Shown in pieces: positions 21,945 to 33,026 of a DNA stretch of 33,819 nt. The first letter of the stretch is position 1, and every line of letters begins with the position of its first letter. The stretch spans positions 1-33,819 of the forward strand of contig BLJB01000113.1 in NCBI GenBank assembly GCA_013423325.1, read 5' to 3'. Under the pieces are notes generated by a model. The model was not told where the DNA came from, ran no database searches, and saw only the letters and a list, made by a program, of their open reading frames with translations. The stretch is from Usnea hakonensis. Lineage: Eukaryota; Ascomycota; Lecanoromycetes; Lecanorales; Parmeliaceae. The position numbers and the translations under genes are program-made.

Positions 21945-22129
21945 TGTTACGAGTGTGACAGCTTCCATGGTCGTGAACATACGCTTAGCGACCTATCTTG
22001 GCCTAGCGTGTCTTGGCAAAGTTACTGCGGCCCATAAATAGCTTTCACCACTGTATATAGATTTGCTCCCTATCAATTGAATCCTCGTTACATACCACTA
22101 TTGACATATGTCTAGTTGCAGTCCTAACA
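21945..22129 (+). repeat. LTR3 of element D
   Basis: 185 bp, ends GTTGCAGTCCTAACA, followed by TSD AATAG at 22130-22134. Carries the only transversion I noticed among the LTRs (GTGAACATA versus GTGCACATA). Confidence 0.95.
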
Positions 22130-23104
22130 AATAGTATTCTATTATTTAGAAGTAAAACTAGTAACCGAGGCGGCCTATAACTACTTATTAGAGCCTTCCC
22201 TAGTATTACTAGTATTACTACTAGCTATCGGATTATAATATTCTAGTACCTTCCCTAGATTTCTAAATAATAACTAACCTCGGGATATATTTTCGGTCTA
22301 GTTATTAAGGTCTAATAATATTAGTATAAATTATAGGTAATATAGAATATAGAGAGTATTAAATTTAAAGTTAGTAAGATCTTATTTAAAGACTATCTTA
22401 TTAATAGCCTAGATTTACGGCTAGTAATATATAGGTAATATTAACCGGGAATAATATCCTTAATCTAGTAAATTAGATAGTAAAGGCGAGACCGTTCTAT
22501 TAGTAATATATTTAATAATATATTTTATCTACCTTATTAAGATTTTTAAAAAAGTATAATTAGTATATAAGAATATAGTAATCTTATAGGTACGGGTAAT
22601 AAGTTACTCGCTTAGTAATTTAGATAGTATTATAAAGCTAGCTAGGTATTTCTATAGAAGGCTTCTATAGGCTAAAATAGTAGTATAGTAATTAATATAG
22701 TAATTATTAAGATAGAAGTAATTAGAATAGACTTTAAAAGATAGAAGAAAAGTAGGTAATAGCTTTCTAGAAAGCGGAGTAGACTTTCTAGGGTAGATAT
22801 AAAAGCCTTTATTAGGGCTTAGTAAGACCTCCTAATAGAAATCCTAGGAGTACTAAGTACTAGGAGTATAGAGTATCTAGTATAGTATAAAAGATAGTAG
22901 AATTAGTAACTTAGAAGTCCAAAATATAGATATAATAATTATAGTAATTATAGTAGTTATAGTAAGGCGGAAGCGGATCTCTATACTAAGATCCTAAGGT
23001 AGAAATTAGTAGGTAATTTCTATCGTACTAGTAGAGGACTCGGAAAAATAGTAAAGCGACTAGTTAATAGTAGTAGCTTTACTATAATAAGTATTACTAC
23101 TAAC
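22130..23104 (-). pseudogene. 5' leader and gag N-terminus of element C
   Basis: The part of C between D and the 5' LTR. Near D the minus strand reads NLGKVLEYYNPIASSNTSNT and AASVTSFTSK, which joins the main gag frame at 19684 once D is removed. The Ser/Thr/Asn-rich start resembles disordered N-termini of fungal gag proteins. From about 22500 to 23104 I recognise nothing; it should hold the untranslated leader and primer-binding site. Confidence 0.55.
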
Positions 23105-23290
23105 TATAATAGTAGTTACTAATTAGTAGTATATAAATAGTAGTAAGTAAATATATTAGTTATATTATACTATAGAAGTGAATATAAAGATATAGAGTAA
23201 ATTATAGCCCGAAGGCCAAGATCACTAAGTTAGATCTAGAAGCTAGCCCTATATGGACTAGTCCGATCCGGACCTTCCAGTATCGTGACA
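23105..23290 (-). repeat. Right (5') LTR of element C
   Basis: 186 bp. The left (inner) end is mutated to TATAATAGTAGTTAC. The right (outer) end is intact, ...CTTCCAGTATCGTGACA, followed by TSD AATAG. Confidence 0.93.
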
Positions 23291-23295
23291 AATAG

Positions 23296-23797
23296 ATTAA
23301 TAGTAGAAAATATAATAGAGAATAGTTAACTACTCTATTATAGAAAATAGAAGATAGTAAATAGACTAAAATAATACTACTAATATTAATAGTATAGCTA
23401 TTTATAGAGATTATACTAGAGGCCGATAAAGTATAGATACTACGCTAAAGCCTATTCTACTAAAGACTACTAGGGATAAAGGTAGAGATATTATATAGTC
23501 TACTAAAATAATTATAAAGTATAGAGCTCGAATTATCGAGTTTACTAATAGAAGGTAGAATATCTTAAATAGAGGAAAAAGAATATTTCTAAATAATATA
23601 AAAAGCCCTTAATAATAGTTTAATCTATCTTAGTCCTAGCCTAAATAGAGGATAGATAGAAGATAATATCTCTAAAAAGGAAAAGACTAGAAGAGATCTT
23701 AAATAATTAATAATCGAAAAAGATAAAAAGGCTATTTAAGATTCTAGAAAGAGAATTAAAATAGATATATTTAATCTAGTTTAAGGGGAGGATTAGC
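23296..23797 (+). pseudogene. LINE ORF1, C-terminal part with zinc-knuckle remnants
   Basis: Continues the ORF1 frame from 13338: RLIVENIIENS, then LLYYRK and KIVNRLK, followed by three degenerate cysteine motifs. The first (about 23373-23415) shows Tyr and stop codons exactly where C-x2-C-x4-H-x4-C would sit, because TGC/TGT became TAC/TAT and CAC became TAC. The second is KYRYYAKAYSTKDY (about 23429-23470), equivalent to C-x2-C-x3-H-x4-C. A third follows at about 23480-23560. A Lys/Glu-rich tail runs to a TAA near 23797. Three knuckles before the ORF1 end are typical of fungal Tad1-like LINEs. Confidence 0.78.
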
Positions 23798-23899
23798 TTT
23801 TAAAATATAATTAATATAATTAATATAACTTTAATATTAAATATAATTAATATTAATTTTAATAGTTTAGACTTTAATATCTATATTAATAAATAAGAA

Positions 23900-24640
23900 T
23901 AATATATTAAAAGTCTTATAATATAATATATAAAAATCGAAAGATAGAGTAATAGTACTACTCTTTAAAAAGTAGAAAGTATAAAATTATAATATATTAG
24001 CGATTTAGAAGTTAAGCTATAACTCGTTTAATAGATTAATATATAATCTAAGTTCTAATAAATTTCTATTAGCCTATAAATTAGGTCTAGATATTTAGAT
24101 ATACTTTTATATTAATAAAAGAATAAATTTAATTAGCTAGAAAATTAGATATTAAGGGAGTAACTTTTATTCCCTTTAATTAAATATTAAATAAGATAGT
24201 AGAAAAGAGGAGAAGTATATTTCTTTTTAACCTCCTACTTAAAAACTAATCTTTTAAATATATAATATATATAATTAGTTACTAGCGTTATTAAAGGTAA
24301 TAATAGCCTCTTTAATATTAGTATCTTTAGAATAAGCCTTAAAGGAAAAAGGCGAATATATAGCTTTTAAAAACTTTAATTTTTACTACTTTAAATAGAA
24401 TAATAAAGAATAATATATATATTATAAAATAGTTAATAGATTTATTAAGGTTATCTAGGCTAAAGAAATAACTTTTAGATTATTTAATAACTTAGTTATA
24501 TAGAAATCCTAGGGCTAAAAATTAGTAATTAATCTAATCTTTTTAATATTAAAAGTCTATTAGACTATAGTCCGCTATACCCTAAAAGAGGATCTAGGAT
24601 ACGTATCTAATTATATTCTAATAATAATAAAACTAGAATA
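23900..24640 (+). pseudogene. LINE ORF2: APE-type endonuclease domain
   Basis: Nicks the target to prime reverse transcription. The plus-strand frame reads KSKDRVIVLLFKK, then NYNILAI-stop-KLSYNSFNR (23985-24030), equivalent to YDILAIQEPW; the metal-binding Glu of the QE motif is now Lys (GAG to AAG, 24009-24011). Next come NKFLLAYKLG and YFYINKRINL. The GDFN-LHH-x-W motif reads KNFNFYYFK-stop (24369-24398), and SDHIPI reads SNYILI (24606-24623). Thus several catalytic positions have changed, all by G-to-A or C-to-T. Order and spacing match Tad1-like ORF2. Confidence 0.87.
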
Positions 24641-26330
24641 GTAGTAGAAAGAGATATTAATAAGAAAATAATAATTATAGAAAAAACTAGCTAAAAAAGA
24701 TATTATTTTTAAAGTAGCTAGAAATAATTATACCCTATAAAGCGCTCTTTTTTAAAGATTTATAGAAATAGAGAAAAAGGTAGAAGCCTTTATAGAAACT
24801 ATAAACTAGAGGTTCTAAAAAATAGTAGAGAACTATATATTATAGATAAAGCCTATAGCTAATTCGAATTTATATTAGAATATAGATTATATAAAAGTTA
24901 TTAAGATAGTTAAGCTTATATTTAAAGAGTACTATTAACTCTAAAATAAATAGTTAATTAAAGAACTTTAAAGGGTAGAAAGAAAAAAGATAAAGATTAT
25001 ATATAAAATTTATATACTCTATTAGCGCGAGGGAGTATATAAAGTATTACTAAAAAAGAATAGAATCTAAAAGCTCGCCTAATAGAGATAAAAGTAGAGT
25101 ATAGCTCTAAAACCCTTATTATAATTCTTAATTATTCTAGACTAAAGAGGAATAAAATAATCTAGTTTTAAAAATAAAGTTAATATTCTAAAAAGTATAC
25201 TATTTCTATCTACCTTAATAGCTAATCTAGAAAATATTCTAAATATTTAATATCTAATTCTAGTATTTATAAAGGATAAGATTAATAGCGATAAAATAAT
25301 AAAAGTAATTATATATCTAATAGTAGATAAAGTACCGAGTATCTTAGAAATCTTTAACTAGTTTTTAAAGTATATAGTTCTATATATTATAGATTCTCTT
25401 ATTAGGCTCTTCTAAGCTTATTTTAATCTAGAATATTATTTAAGATTCTTTAAAGAGGCTAATATAATAATATTAAAAAAGTTAAATAAGTCTAACTATT
25501 TAGAATCTAAAGTATATTAATTAATAGTCTTATTTAATATTCTAGATAAAATACTAGAAATAGTAATTTTAAAGCGACTAGTAGAACTAATAGAAAATTA
25601 TAGTTTTCTCTTTTAATAGTAAATAAATATAAAAAAAATAGATTAATAGAAATAATATTAGAATCGCTAACGGACGCGGTTTATACTATATAGAACTATA
25701 ATACTATTAATAATAAGAAAGTTACTAGCCTCCTTTTACTAGATATTATAGATACCTTTAATAATATTTTATATAAGAGACTCCTCTATAATTTAAGGGA
25801 GAGGAGAGTCCTAAAAAAGATAATAAGATAGATATCTATTTTTTTAATAGATAGAGTAATATTTATAATATTAAGAGGCTAAATAAGCTTAATAAAGATA
25901 ATAAAGATTAATATTTTTTAGAGATTACTATTTTCTCCTATATTATTCCTCTTTTTTAATACCCCTCTAATTAAATAATATATAAAAACTACTCTCTCTA
26001 TTTAGATAGAAGGTTTTATTAATAATATTTATTTACTAGTATATAGTAGAAATATAAAAGATAATTATAGAGTATTATATAAGGCCTATAATATCTATTT
26101 TAAATAGATTAGAATATATAGAATAATATTCGCCCTTAAAAAATATAAGTTAATATATCTAATAAGGAGCCTAAAGAAGTTTAATATAAAGATATTTTTA
26201 GACTTTAAAGAGGTTAAAATAAATCTTAATCTAAATATAAAAATATTAGGCTTATATATAAATATTAAACTTTAGTAAAGATTATTTAGCTAATAATCTA
26301 AACTATAAAATAGAAATAAGCCTTAGAATA
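24640..26330 (+). pseudogene. LINE ORF2: reverse transcriptase domain
   Basis: After a linker (24640-25150) the RT is readable: LLFSPILFLFFNTPLIK (about 25925-25985), equivalent to G-x-PQGSPLSPxLF, then the catalytic loop GFINNI at 26012-26029, where LINE RTs have GFVDDI. Both Asp codons are now Asn. It is followed by YLLVYSRNIKDNYRVLYKAY, FALKKYKLIYLIRSLKKFN and KILGLYINIKL, the thumb-side FAPKKYELIHLTR-type and LGLxID motifs of fungal LINEs. CA/TG are virtually absent and stops abound. The enzyme is certainly inactive. Confidence 0.9.
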
Positions 26331-27433
26331 CCTTATAAATTTAATATAAGAAGTAATATTTACTAGATATTATATAATATATAATATAGTAGTACGCCTA
26401 ATATTAATATTCGTAGTACTAATTTAATATTATTTTTATAGAATAGAAAGATTTTTCTAAAAGTCTTTTAAAAAGCTAATTAAGATATAAAATAAGTATT
26501 TTTATAAAATAACCGAAATATATAAAATAACTTCTATTCCGGTCTTAAAGATAGAGGCTTTAATAGCCCCCTTAAAATATTAATTTAATAAGCTAGTATT
26601 ATAATATTAAGCTCTATAAGATACCTACTCTACTATAAAAAAAGATAATAAGTAAATTATCTAATATTTTTAGAATAGTAGAGGTAAAAAAAGGAAATAA
26701 GGGCCTATATCTATAATAATAAAAAAGGCTTAGGCTTTTAAAGCCCTAAAGGAAAAAAGTTAGAATCTAGTAGCTATTAATATAAGAAGAAAAAAGAACT
26801 AGATTAATCTATATAAGAATATTAAAGAATATTAGAGTATTAATATTATTAGATAGAAAATATAAGACTAGTTCTAAGAATAGAGATCTAAAAAATAAGA
26901 AAAATATTAATAAAGAATTCTTATTATAACGAGAACCCTTATCTAGATAGGGAGTTTATATAATAATAGATTTAATTACTATAAAATATTAAGGAAGGCT
27001 AAAAGTTTAGTTACTATCTAAATAAAAAATAGTAAAATTAGACTTAATATATTTAATAATTTTTTATAATTTAATTAAAATAGAGTAAGATACTCTACTA
27101 TACTAAACTATATTATTATAGTATATTTATATTAAGAAGGATAGAGAGATCTTAGATAATATTAAATCTAAAATCTAATTAACTTTAGTCGTTATCTTTA
27201 TTAAGTAGATTACTCTAAAATAAATATTATCTAGTTTAAATAATAAGTATAGTTCTATTCTCTATAAATTTCTATCTAGAATATAGCTCCTTCTTTTATA
27301 TCTAGTTAACTAGACCTTAATATATAAAATAATATAGAATAATTTAGTTATATAAGGTTATACGAATTTAATTTTTAGAGAGGATTAGTTATTAGTAAAA
27401 TATTTAATTCGAGCTTATTATATTAAGGCGTTA
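26330..27433 (+). pseudogene. LINE ORF2: C-terminal region, cut by element E
   Basis: Downstream of the RT the plus-strand frame continues at low quality. In 27050-27250 it reads NLIKIE, DTLLY, KKDREILDNIKSKI and TLKQILSSL, which fits the C-terminal Cys/His-containing tail of Tad1-like ORF2 (…H-x-L-L-x-C-P…, then a helix and an LGxF end). An RNase H domain might lie between (26.4-27.0 kb), but I cannot read its motifs. The LINE stops at 27433 where the LTR of element E begins. Confidence 0.6.
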
Positions 27434-27605
27434 TATTACGTTGGTAGCGATATAAATAGTATATATAGTATGGTTTAATATTGTCTATAGAAGTGAATAA
27501 AGATATAGAATAAATTATAGCTAGAAGGCTAAGATTATTCTAAGTTAGATCTAGAAGCTAACCCTATATAGACTAGTCCGATCCGGACCTTCTAGTATTA
27601 TAATA
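27434..27605 (-). repeat. Left (3') LTR of element E
   Basis: 172 bp, TATTACGTTGGTAGCG...AGTATTATAATA (original ends TG...CA). The right half shares TAAGTTAGATCTAGAAGCTA and GACTAGTCCGATC with the LTRs of C; the left half is diverged. As in C, the outer (left) end keeps TG (GTTGG, TATGG, ATTGTC). Confidence 0.85.
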
Positions 27606-28319
27606 GTTACTACTATTTTAAATTACTCGCTATCTCGGTAAACTACTATATAAAGAAAATAAGTAATACTAGGAAGTAAATAATCTATACTAGATATTAT
27701 AGTAATAATAAGTAGAATATATATAATATAGTACTAGAATATTAATATAGTAATACCTAGTTAACCGCTCTAATATTAAATTATAATATTAGAATTCGTT
27801 ATAGGGACTACTATAATAATATTAAAAACTAATAATATTATTTATATTTATTAAGTTATTACTTCTTTAGAAGTTATCTAGGACGGCTATACTAAATAGT
27901 ATATATATTCTAGATATAACTACCTAGTTATTAAAGGAAAAATAACTTAGTAAAAAGCTTTATATAGAAATTAATAATTTTAGTACTAGTACTACCCTAT
28001 TTTCTTTAGATATTACTACGAAAGGCTTTACCGGGAAGATAGATTATCTTACTAGAATAATAATAGCTAGGGCCTTACTTTCTAAAGGCTTTATTAAGCC
28101 GGATTTAGTAGTACTAGAAACTAGCGGGTAAAACGACTTTTATAACTAGATATTAGTTATAGGACCGGCTTTACTAGTATTATTAGTAATAATAGAGACT
28201 AGATTATCTATAGAAAGCTTCTTTAATATTAAAGCTATATTACTATTATTTACTCTAGAAGGCTTTAATAATATAGATTTACTAGTATTACTAGTAGTAA
28301 TAGTTAAGCCTAGACGCTT

Positions 28320-28500
28320 ATTATATTCCTTAATTAATTCCGGGGCGTTATTAAGATCCTTAATATTATATTAGATATCGAACTCCGGTTTATAACTATA
28401 TTAGCGTACTAAGTACTTAATATACTATCCTATCCTACGCCTAGATTACTATCTATCTAATAGCCTCTTAATTATATAGACTCCTACGTCCCTTTCTATT
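28320..28500 (-). pseudogene. Chromodomain of element E
   Basis: On the minus strand: KRLLDR, then YIKYLVR, then YKPEFDI-stop-YNIKDLNNAPELIKEYN. Same arrangement as in C, with the ELIKEYN helix better preserved here. The Trp positions are TAA/TAG stops. It follows the integrase and precedes the 3' LTR. Confidence 0.8.
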
Positions 28501-29800
28501 AATATTATAGTAAGCTATATAAGTTAAGACCGATAATAGAGATCTATAATAGAATTAGAATATAGCTCTAGATACGCTATTAAAATTATAGGATATATCT
28601 TTTAATATAGCGGAAAATCGAGCTAATATATAAGACTTCTAATCTTTTTAAATATTTTAAATAGCCTTATCCTTTATATTTCTAGTTTTTTAGAAATTAC
28701 TAATAAAATATAATAGTCTTTATATAATTTTAGTAATACGTATTATCCTTCCTTAAAATTAAGTAGAGTATATATTTAATTATAATAATATTTAATATAT
28801 ATTTATATAAAAGTAATAGTATCTAAAATTATAAACCTAATTATTATTTAATTAATATTAATAGGATTTAAGGTATTAAGCTTTTATAGATCTAATACTA
28901 CTACTAAGATAAATCTATAGGCTACTTTATTAGAAGTCTTATTAATAATTATAAAAATAAAATTATTTAAATATAATTATAAATAAGGTAAAATAGAGGG
29001 CTATATTCTAAAATTATTAAAATAGCCTAAATAGTAGTATAATATAATTTTAATTATCTAGTTAGTACGCTTACTTTATCTATTAGATTATAGATAATAA
29101 GCTATTAAGTAGAAAAGATCTACTTCTAGAAATTTAAATAGCTCGATCTATAAGTTATTTAGGAATTTATAATCTTTATCTAATAAAATTATCTTTAGAA
29201 GACCTTAGTCTATTAGTACTAGTTAATTTAGTAAGGCTCTTACCTAATCCTTTATATCCTAAGTTAATTTATTTAGTATTATAATAATTCGCTTAGTAAA
29301 TTTATAAATTACTAGTATTACTATATTATAGCCTTTTATAAATAAGACTAATAACGCTAAAATAAAATCTAGCGTTATAGTATAGAAGGATATAAAAGGG
29401 GATTTAATTAACTATATAAATCTATAGAATATATATTATTTTATCTAGTAAATCTAGTATTTTAGATAATATTATATATACTCTTAGATATATTTAGCTA
29501 GGTTTCGGATATACTAAGCGGAAGCCTTTTCTAGATAATAAATATACCTTAAATATTTATTATTATATACTATTTATAATATATCTTTAATATAATTATT
29601 TAGTATATATAATCTTTTAATAGTATATATATAATTATTAATAGTAGTATTAAGGCGAAAAATTAGTCTATTAAGTACCCGAAAAAAAGGAAGTTTAATA
29701 GTATCTATATTATTAGAATCTAGTACTTTAAATATACGCTTAAAAGAAGAATCTTTAGTATACCCTTTAATTAAATATTATTTAAATACCTATAATATTT
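28500..29800 (-). pseudogene. Integrase of element E
   Basis: Aligned by position and sequence with the integrase of C (14.43-15.7 kb); for example TAGATTATAGATAATA at 29088-29103 corresponds to the TAYHPQ-DGQ part of C. The frame is even more disrupted, and I cannot confirm the three acidic residues one by one. Confidence 0.7.
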
Positions 29801-29899
29801 TAATTAAGGAAATTATAAAGTAGTATAAATTTATAAAAGGTAATATATTAGAGTAAAAAAGTAGTACGTTAAACTCGCTAATTTTTAATATAATAAGAT

Positions 29900-31450
29900 C
29901 TAAGTAACTATTTTCTAAACGCGATAAAATATTAGAAACTATATATTATTTTCTAGGCTTATATCTAATAATTAAATTAAATCTTTATAAATAGTTAAAA
30001 GCTCTTACTAATTTTAAGTTTATTTTATTAGTACTTATAATAGTAAAAGAGGTTTATTTAGTAATTCTAAAAGCTAATCTAAAAGCTAATCTATAATCTA
30101 TAAATATAATTATAAATATATTAGAAGAATTAATTATATAGCGAATTTTATAGACGATCTAAATAATTCTAACTAATTTAAGTTTAGTTAGCTAATATCT
30201 TAATTTAGCTCTATTAATAATTTAGCTAAAAAAAAGAATTAGTTCTATATTATTCTAAAAAGAATATACTAGAGATTAGTTATCTATAAAAGGTTTCGTT
30301 AGGGTACTAAGATTCTTAAGTATCTTAAACCTATTAATATAGTAAATTATTACTCCGATCTCTACTTTCTTATTAGAATCTAGATTTATAAATAAAATCT
30401 ATTTTATATTAAAATAGACTAAGAAAGTAGATTTATTAAAAACCGCCTAAATTATAATAAAAGAGTTAAGCTCTACCTTATTAGATTTAAAGTAAGTTTT
30501 AACTAAAAATAACTTTCTAGTAAGTCTAGCTTTCGGGTTACCCTTAAATAACTCTATCTTCCTATCTTATAGGGGCTTACTAATTCTAGTATACTTATTA
30601 ATATATTTTTTTAATTAATAAATTAAGTCTAAATAGATTTTAAACTTTTATAAGATATTAAAAAAAATAAATAGATTAATCGCTCGAATCTTTTCTTCGA
30701 AAATAATAAGACTTATTAAATTAATATATTTATTTAGAAGTTCGACTGATAGAAATTTAAAAAAAAGCCTTAATAAATTTAATATAGATTCTAATATTAA
30801 TAAATATTATAAATATTTATATTAAATAATAGATATATTCTTTTAGGGTTCTAGAAGTAATAATAATATTATTAATATACGCTTTAGCGAAGTCCTTATA
30901 AGTATAAAGAATACGCTTAATTTAATATTATATATAAATAATTAATTCTTTATATTCTATTATAATTATATTAAAAGTCTCTTAGCTTTAATAAGTTATT
31001 ACTATTTATTTATATTAATTATCTAGGTATACTCGCTAGTAGTAGAAAAACGAGAGAGTATTAAGAATTAAGATATATAAATAACCTTTAATAAATATAA
31101 TTATATCGCCTTATAGAGGTATAGGATATATATCTATCTATATAATTTTATTAAAATTATAAATATCTATTATAGGGTAATCGTCTTATATTCTATCTAA
31201 TAGAATCTTCTAAACTATAAATATTAAGTAGCTAAAAAAAATATTATTAATATCTATTAAATCTATTTAAAATAGTTATCCTTAGAGATATAATTTATTA
31301 AAGACTTTATTAATAACTTTTTTAACTTTATCTCCTAGCGGATAAATCTTTACTTTAATAAATATATAACTTTTCTAATTACTCTATAATAGAATCCGTA
31401 TCTAATAACGCTTATCGAGTTTAGCGAATAATCTATAGTCCTTCTATAAT
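29900..31450 (-). pseudogene. Reverse transcriptase and RNase H of element E
   Basis: The catalytic loop is at 30866-30880: the minus strand reads FAKAYINNIIITSRTLKEYI, where the family has AKAYIDDIVI-SKTLEEH. Both Asp residues of YIDD are now Asn. Thumb and RNase H follow at lower coordinates, colinear with element C, for example the counterpart of FIDLNSSKEA near 30380. No activity is possible. Confidence 0.83.
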
Positions 31451-31879
31451 TATAAATAATCTTTAACTATTTTATATAAGATTTCTTTTACTAGGCCTAT
31501 TTTATAGATTATTATATTATTAGATAATTTAATCTCTATAGTAGTTACTAAAAGCTTTAATAGTAGTTACTATAATATTTTTTTAAAAGGTAAAAATAGT
31601 TTAGAAGCTTCTATAAAGGTAGATCTAGATTAAACTACTATAAATAATTCCTTATTATTCTAGAAATTATTTAATATAGTAGATAATAAAGCTAGCTCGG
31701 CTACTTCTTAATCCTAAATAATTACTACGTAGTAATTATTATAATTAATTTTAAATACTATATCTAGATAGAGATACTTAGAAATAATAATAGAAATATT
31801 TAAATTATTATATATAATTATTAAATAGAACGAGTTATCTATAAGATAAATATATAGTAAAATAGCTTTTATAATAGAT

Positions 31880-32300
31880 TTAAATAAAAAATCTCTATTA
31901 TCTAATAACGAGGTATAATATACTAAAACTATTATTTAGGATTAGAGAGGTAGCGTAATTTATTTATCTACTACTATTAATTTTATAATAACCCCTCAAG
32001 ACTTTAACTTAAAATTAATTTCTATTATAATATTATATAATCTAATATATATCTAGCCCCTAGAAATTATAATATTAATCTTTTCTAAACTAATAATATT
32101 TATATCTAGTAGTATTTTAGCTTTTAAATTATTAATAAAATAGGCCTCTTTAATTAGTTTAATATATACCTCTTTACTATAATACTTCCTTAGAAAATAT
32201 ATTTCTAATATAATATATTTCTAAATAGAGTAGTAATTATTACTAATTCTTTAGACTAATATTAATAAAGCTATTATTTAGATATAGATTCTTAGAAGTT
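31880..32300 (-). pseudogene. Aspartic protease region of element E
   Basis: Colinear with the protease of element C; the stretch around 32080-32200 corresponds to the LKAKxLLxTDIIG part of C. Heavily mutated, with the active-site Asp not readable. Confidence 0.65.
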
Positions 32301-33026
32301 ACTCTAAAAGGAAAACCCGGTTAATTAATATTATTAAATAATTAGTATCTATATATATTAAGAAGGCTATTATTACTATATTTAATATAATAAAAAGTAT
32401 AAAAAAGTAGTAGCTTTAGAATCTAAATCTAGTATCTAGATTCGTAATAGTAATAGTAGAAGATATAATTTTAATAATTCTATTATATACTATTAAAGCT
32501 ATAATAGCCTTTAATAAATACTCTTTAATATATAAGTATTTATATAGTAAATTATTAAATTTAAATTTCTTTTTATAGCTATAATATATATAAATTAATA
32601 TTATAAATATTATTATTAAAGTATTTTCTTTTTTATTAGATTAATAGTTTAGATTATAATAATCTAAATCTAGATCTTCTATATAGTAGTTATCTAGGTC
32701 TAAAGTAATCTAGTCTTTCTACTTTTTCTAGATATTCTAGAAATCTTCTTAATTATTCTTATCTTTAGTAGTAGTATATATAATAAACTTTTATTAGACC
32801 CGCTTCTTAAAAGGCTTCTTTTAATTTAAAGACTTTTACTAGTCTAATCTTAATAATAAAGATAACCCTTTTATATTTTCTAATAATAATAGTTATTTAG
32901 CTAGAAATAATACTTAGCGGGGTATAAATAGCCGGCTTAAATACTATACTTTATTATTATTATAGTTCTAATAAGGATAATAAAGGACGTTTACGGGAGG
33001 CTATCTATAATATAATATAAGCTTCT

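Larger units (their letters stand above)
19685..22129 (+). mobile_element. Element D: non-autonomous LTR element in tandem (LTR-int-LTR-int-LTR)
   Basis: Three 185-bp LTRs (19685-19869, 20815-20999, 21945-22129) alternate with two 945-bp internal regions (19870-20814, 21000-21944), a period of exactly 1130 bp. LTRs run from TGTTACGAG to GTCCTAACA. The whole is flanked by AATAG at 19680-19684 and 22130-22134, so it entered element C as one unit or expanded after one insertion. A polypurine tract (AGAGAGGGGGG) precedes LTR2 and LTR3, giving plus orientation. No tRNA-type primer-binding site is obvious after the LTR (TTATTTAATTGATCC). No protease, RT or integrase is encoded, so it needs a helper. 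Unlike its surroundings it is rich in CA and TG. Confidence 0.93.
13339..23290 (-). mobile_element. Element C: Ty3/gypsy chromovirus (second family) carrying nested element D
   Basis: Direct repeats of 186 bp (13339-13524 and 23105-23290) with TG...CA ends, flanked by AATAG at 13334-13338 and 23291-23295, define one insertion in LINE ORF1. Without D (2445 bp plus one TSD) the element is about 7.5 kb. Coding is on the minus strand, in order gag (22.5 to about 19.0 kb, interrupted by D), protease (about 18.2-17.9 kb), RT (about 17.3-16.6 kb), RNase H, integrase (about 15.1-15.0 kb) and chromodomain (about 14.4-14.26 kb). CpA is close to fully converted to TpA, while CpG, CpC and CpT remain common. 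Confidence 0.93.
7020..27433 (+). mobile_element. Element G: Tad1-like LINE, fragmented by insertions B and C and cut by E
   Basis: A non-LTR retrotransposon on the plus strand. ORF1 is split over 7040-7916, 13181-13338 and 23296-23797. ORF2 runs from about 23900 to 27433. Removing B and C together with one copy of each TSD restores a continuous ORF1 frame across both junctions, which ties the three pieces together. Domains in order are an ORF1 nucleic-acid-binding protein with zinc knuckles, APE endonuclease, RT and a C-terminal tail, as in the fungal Tad1 clade. CA/TG dinucleotides are almost absent and active-site codons are mutated. The 5' start is uncertain, and the 3' end lies beyond element E, outside the window or lost. 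Confidence 0.88.

Noticed and set aside
6192..33000. AT-rich region as a centromere or organelle-derived DNA
   Set aside because: The AT bias is explained by CpA-to-TpA RIP of recognisable retroelements; a centromere role cannot be judged from sequence alone.
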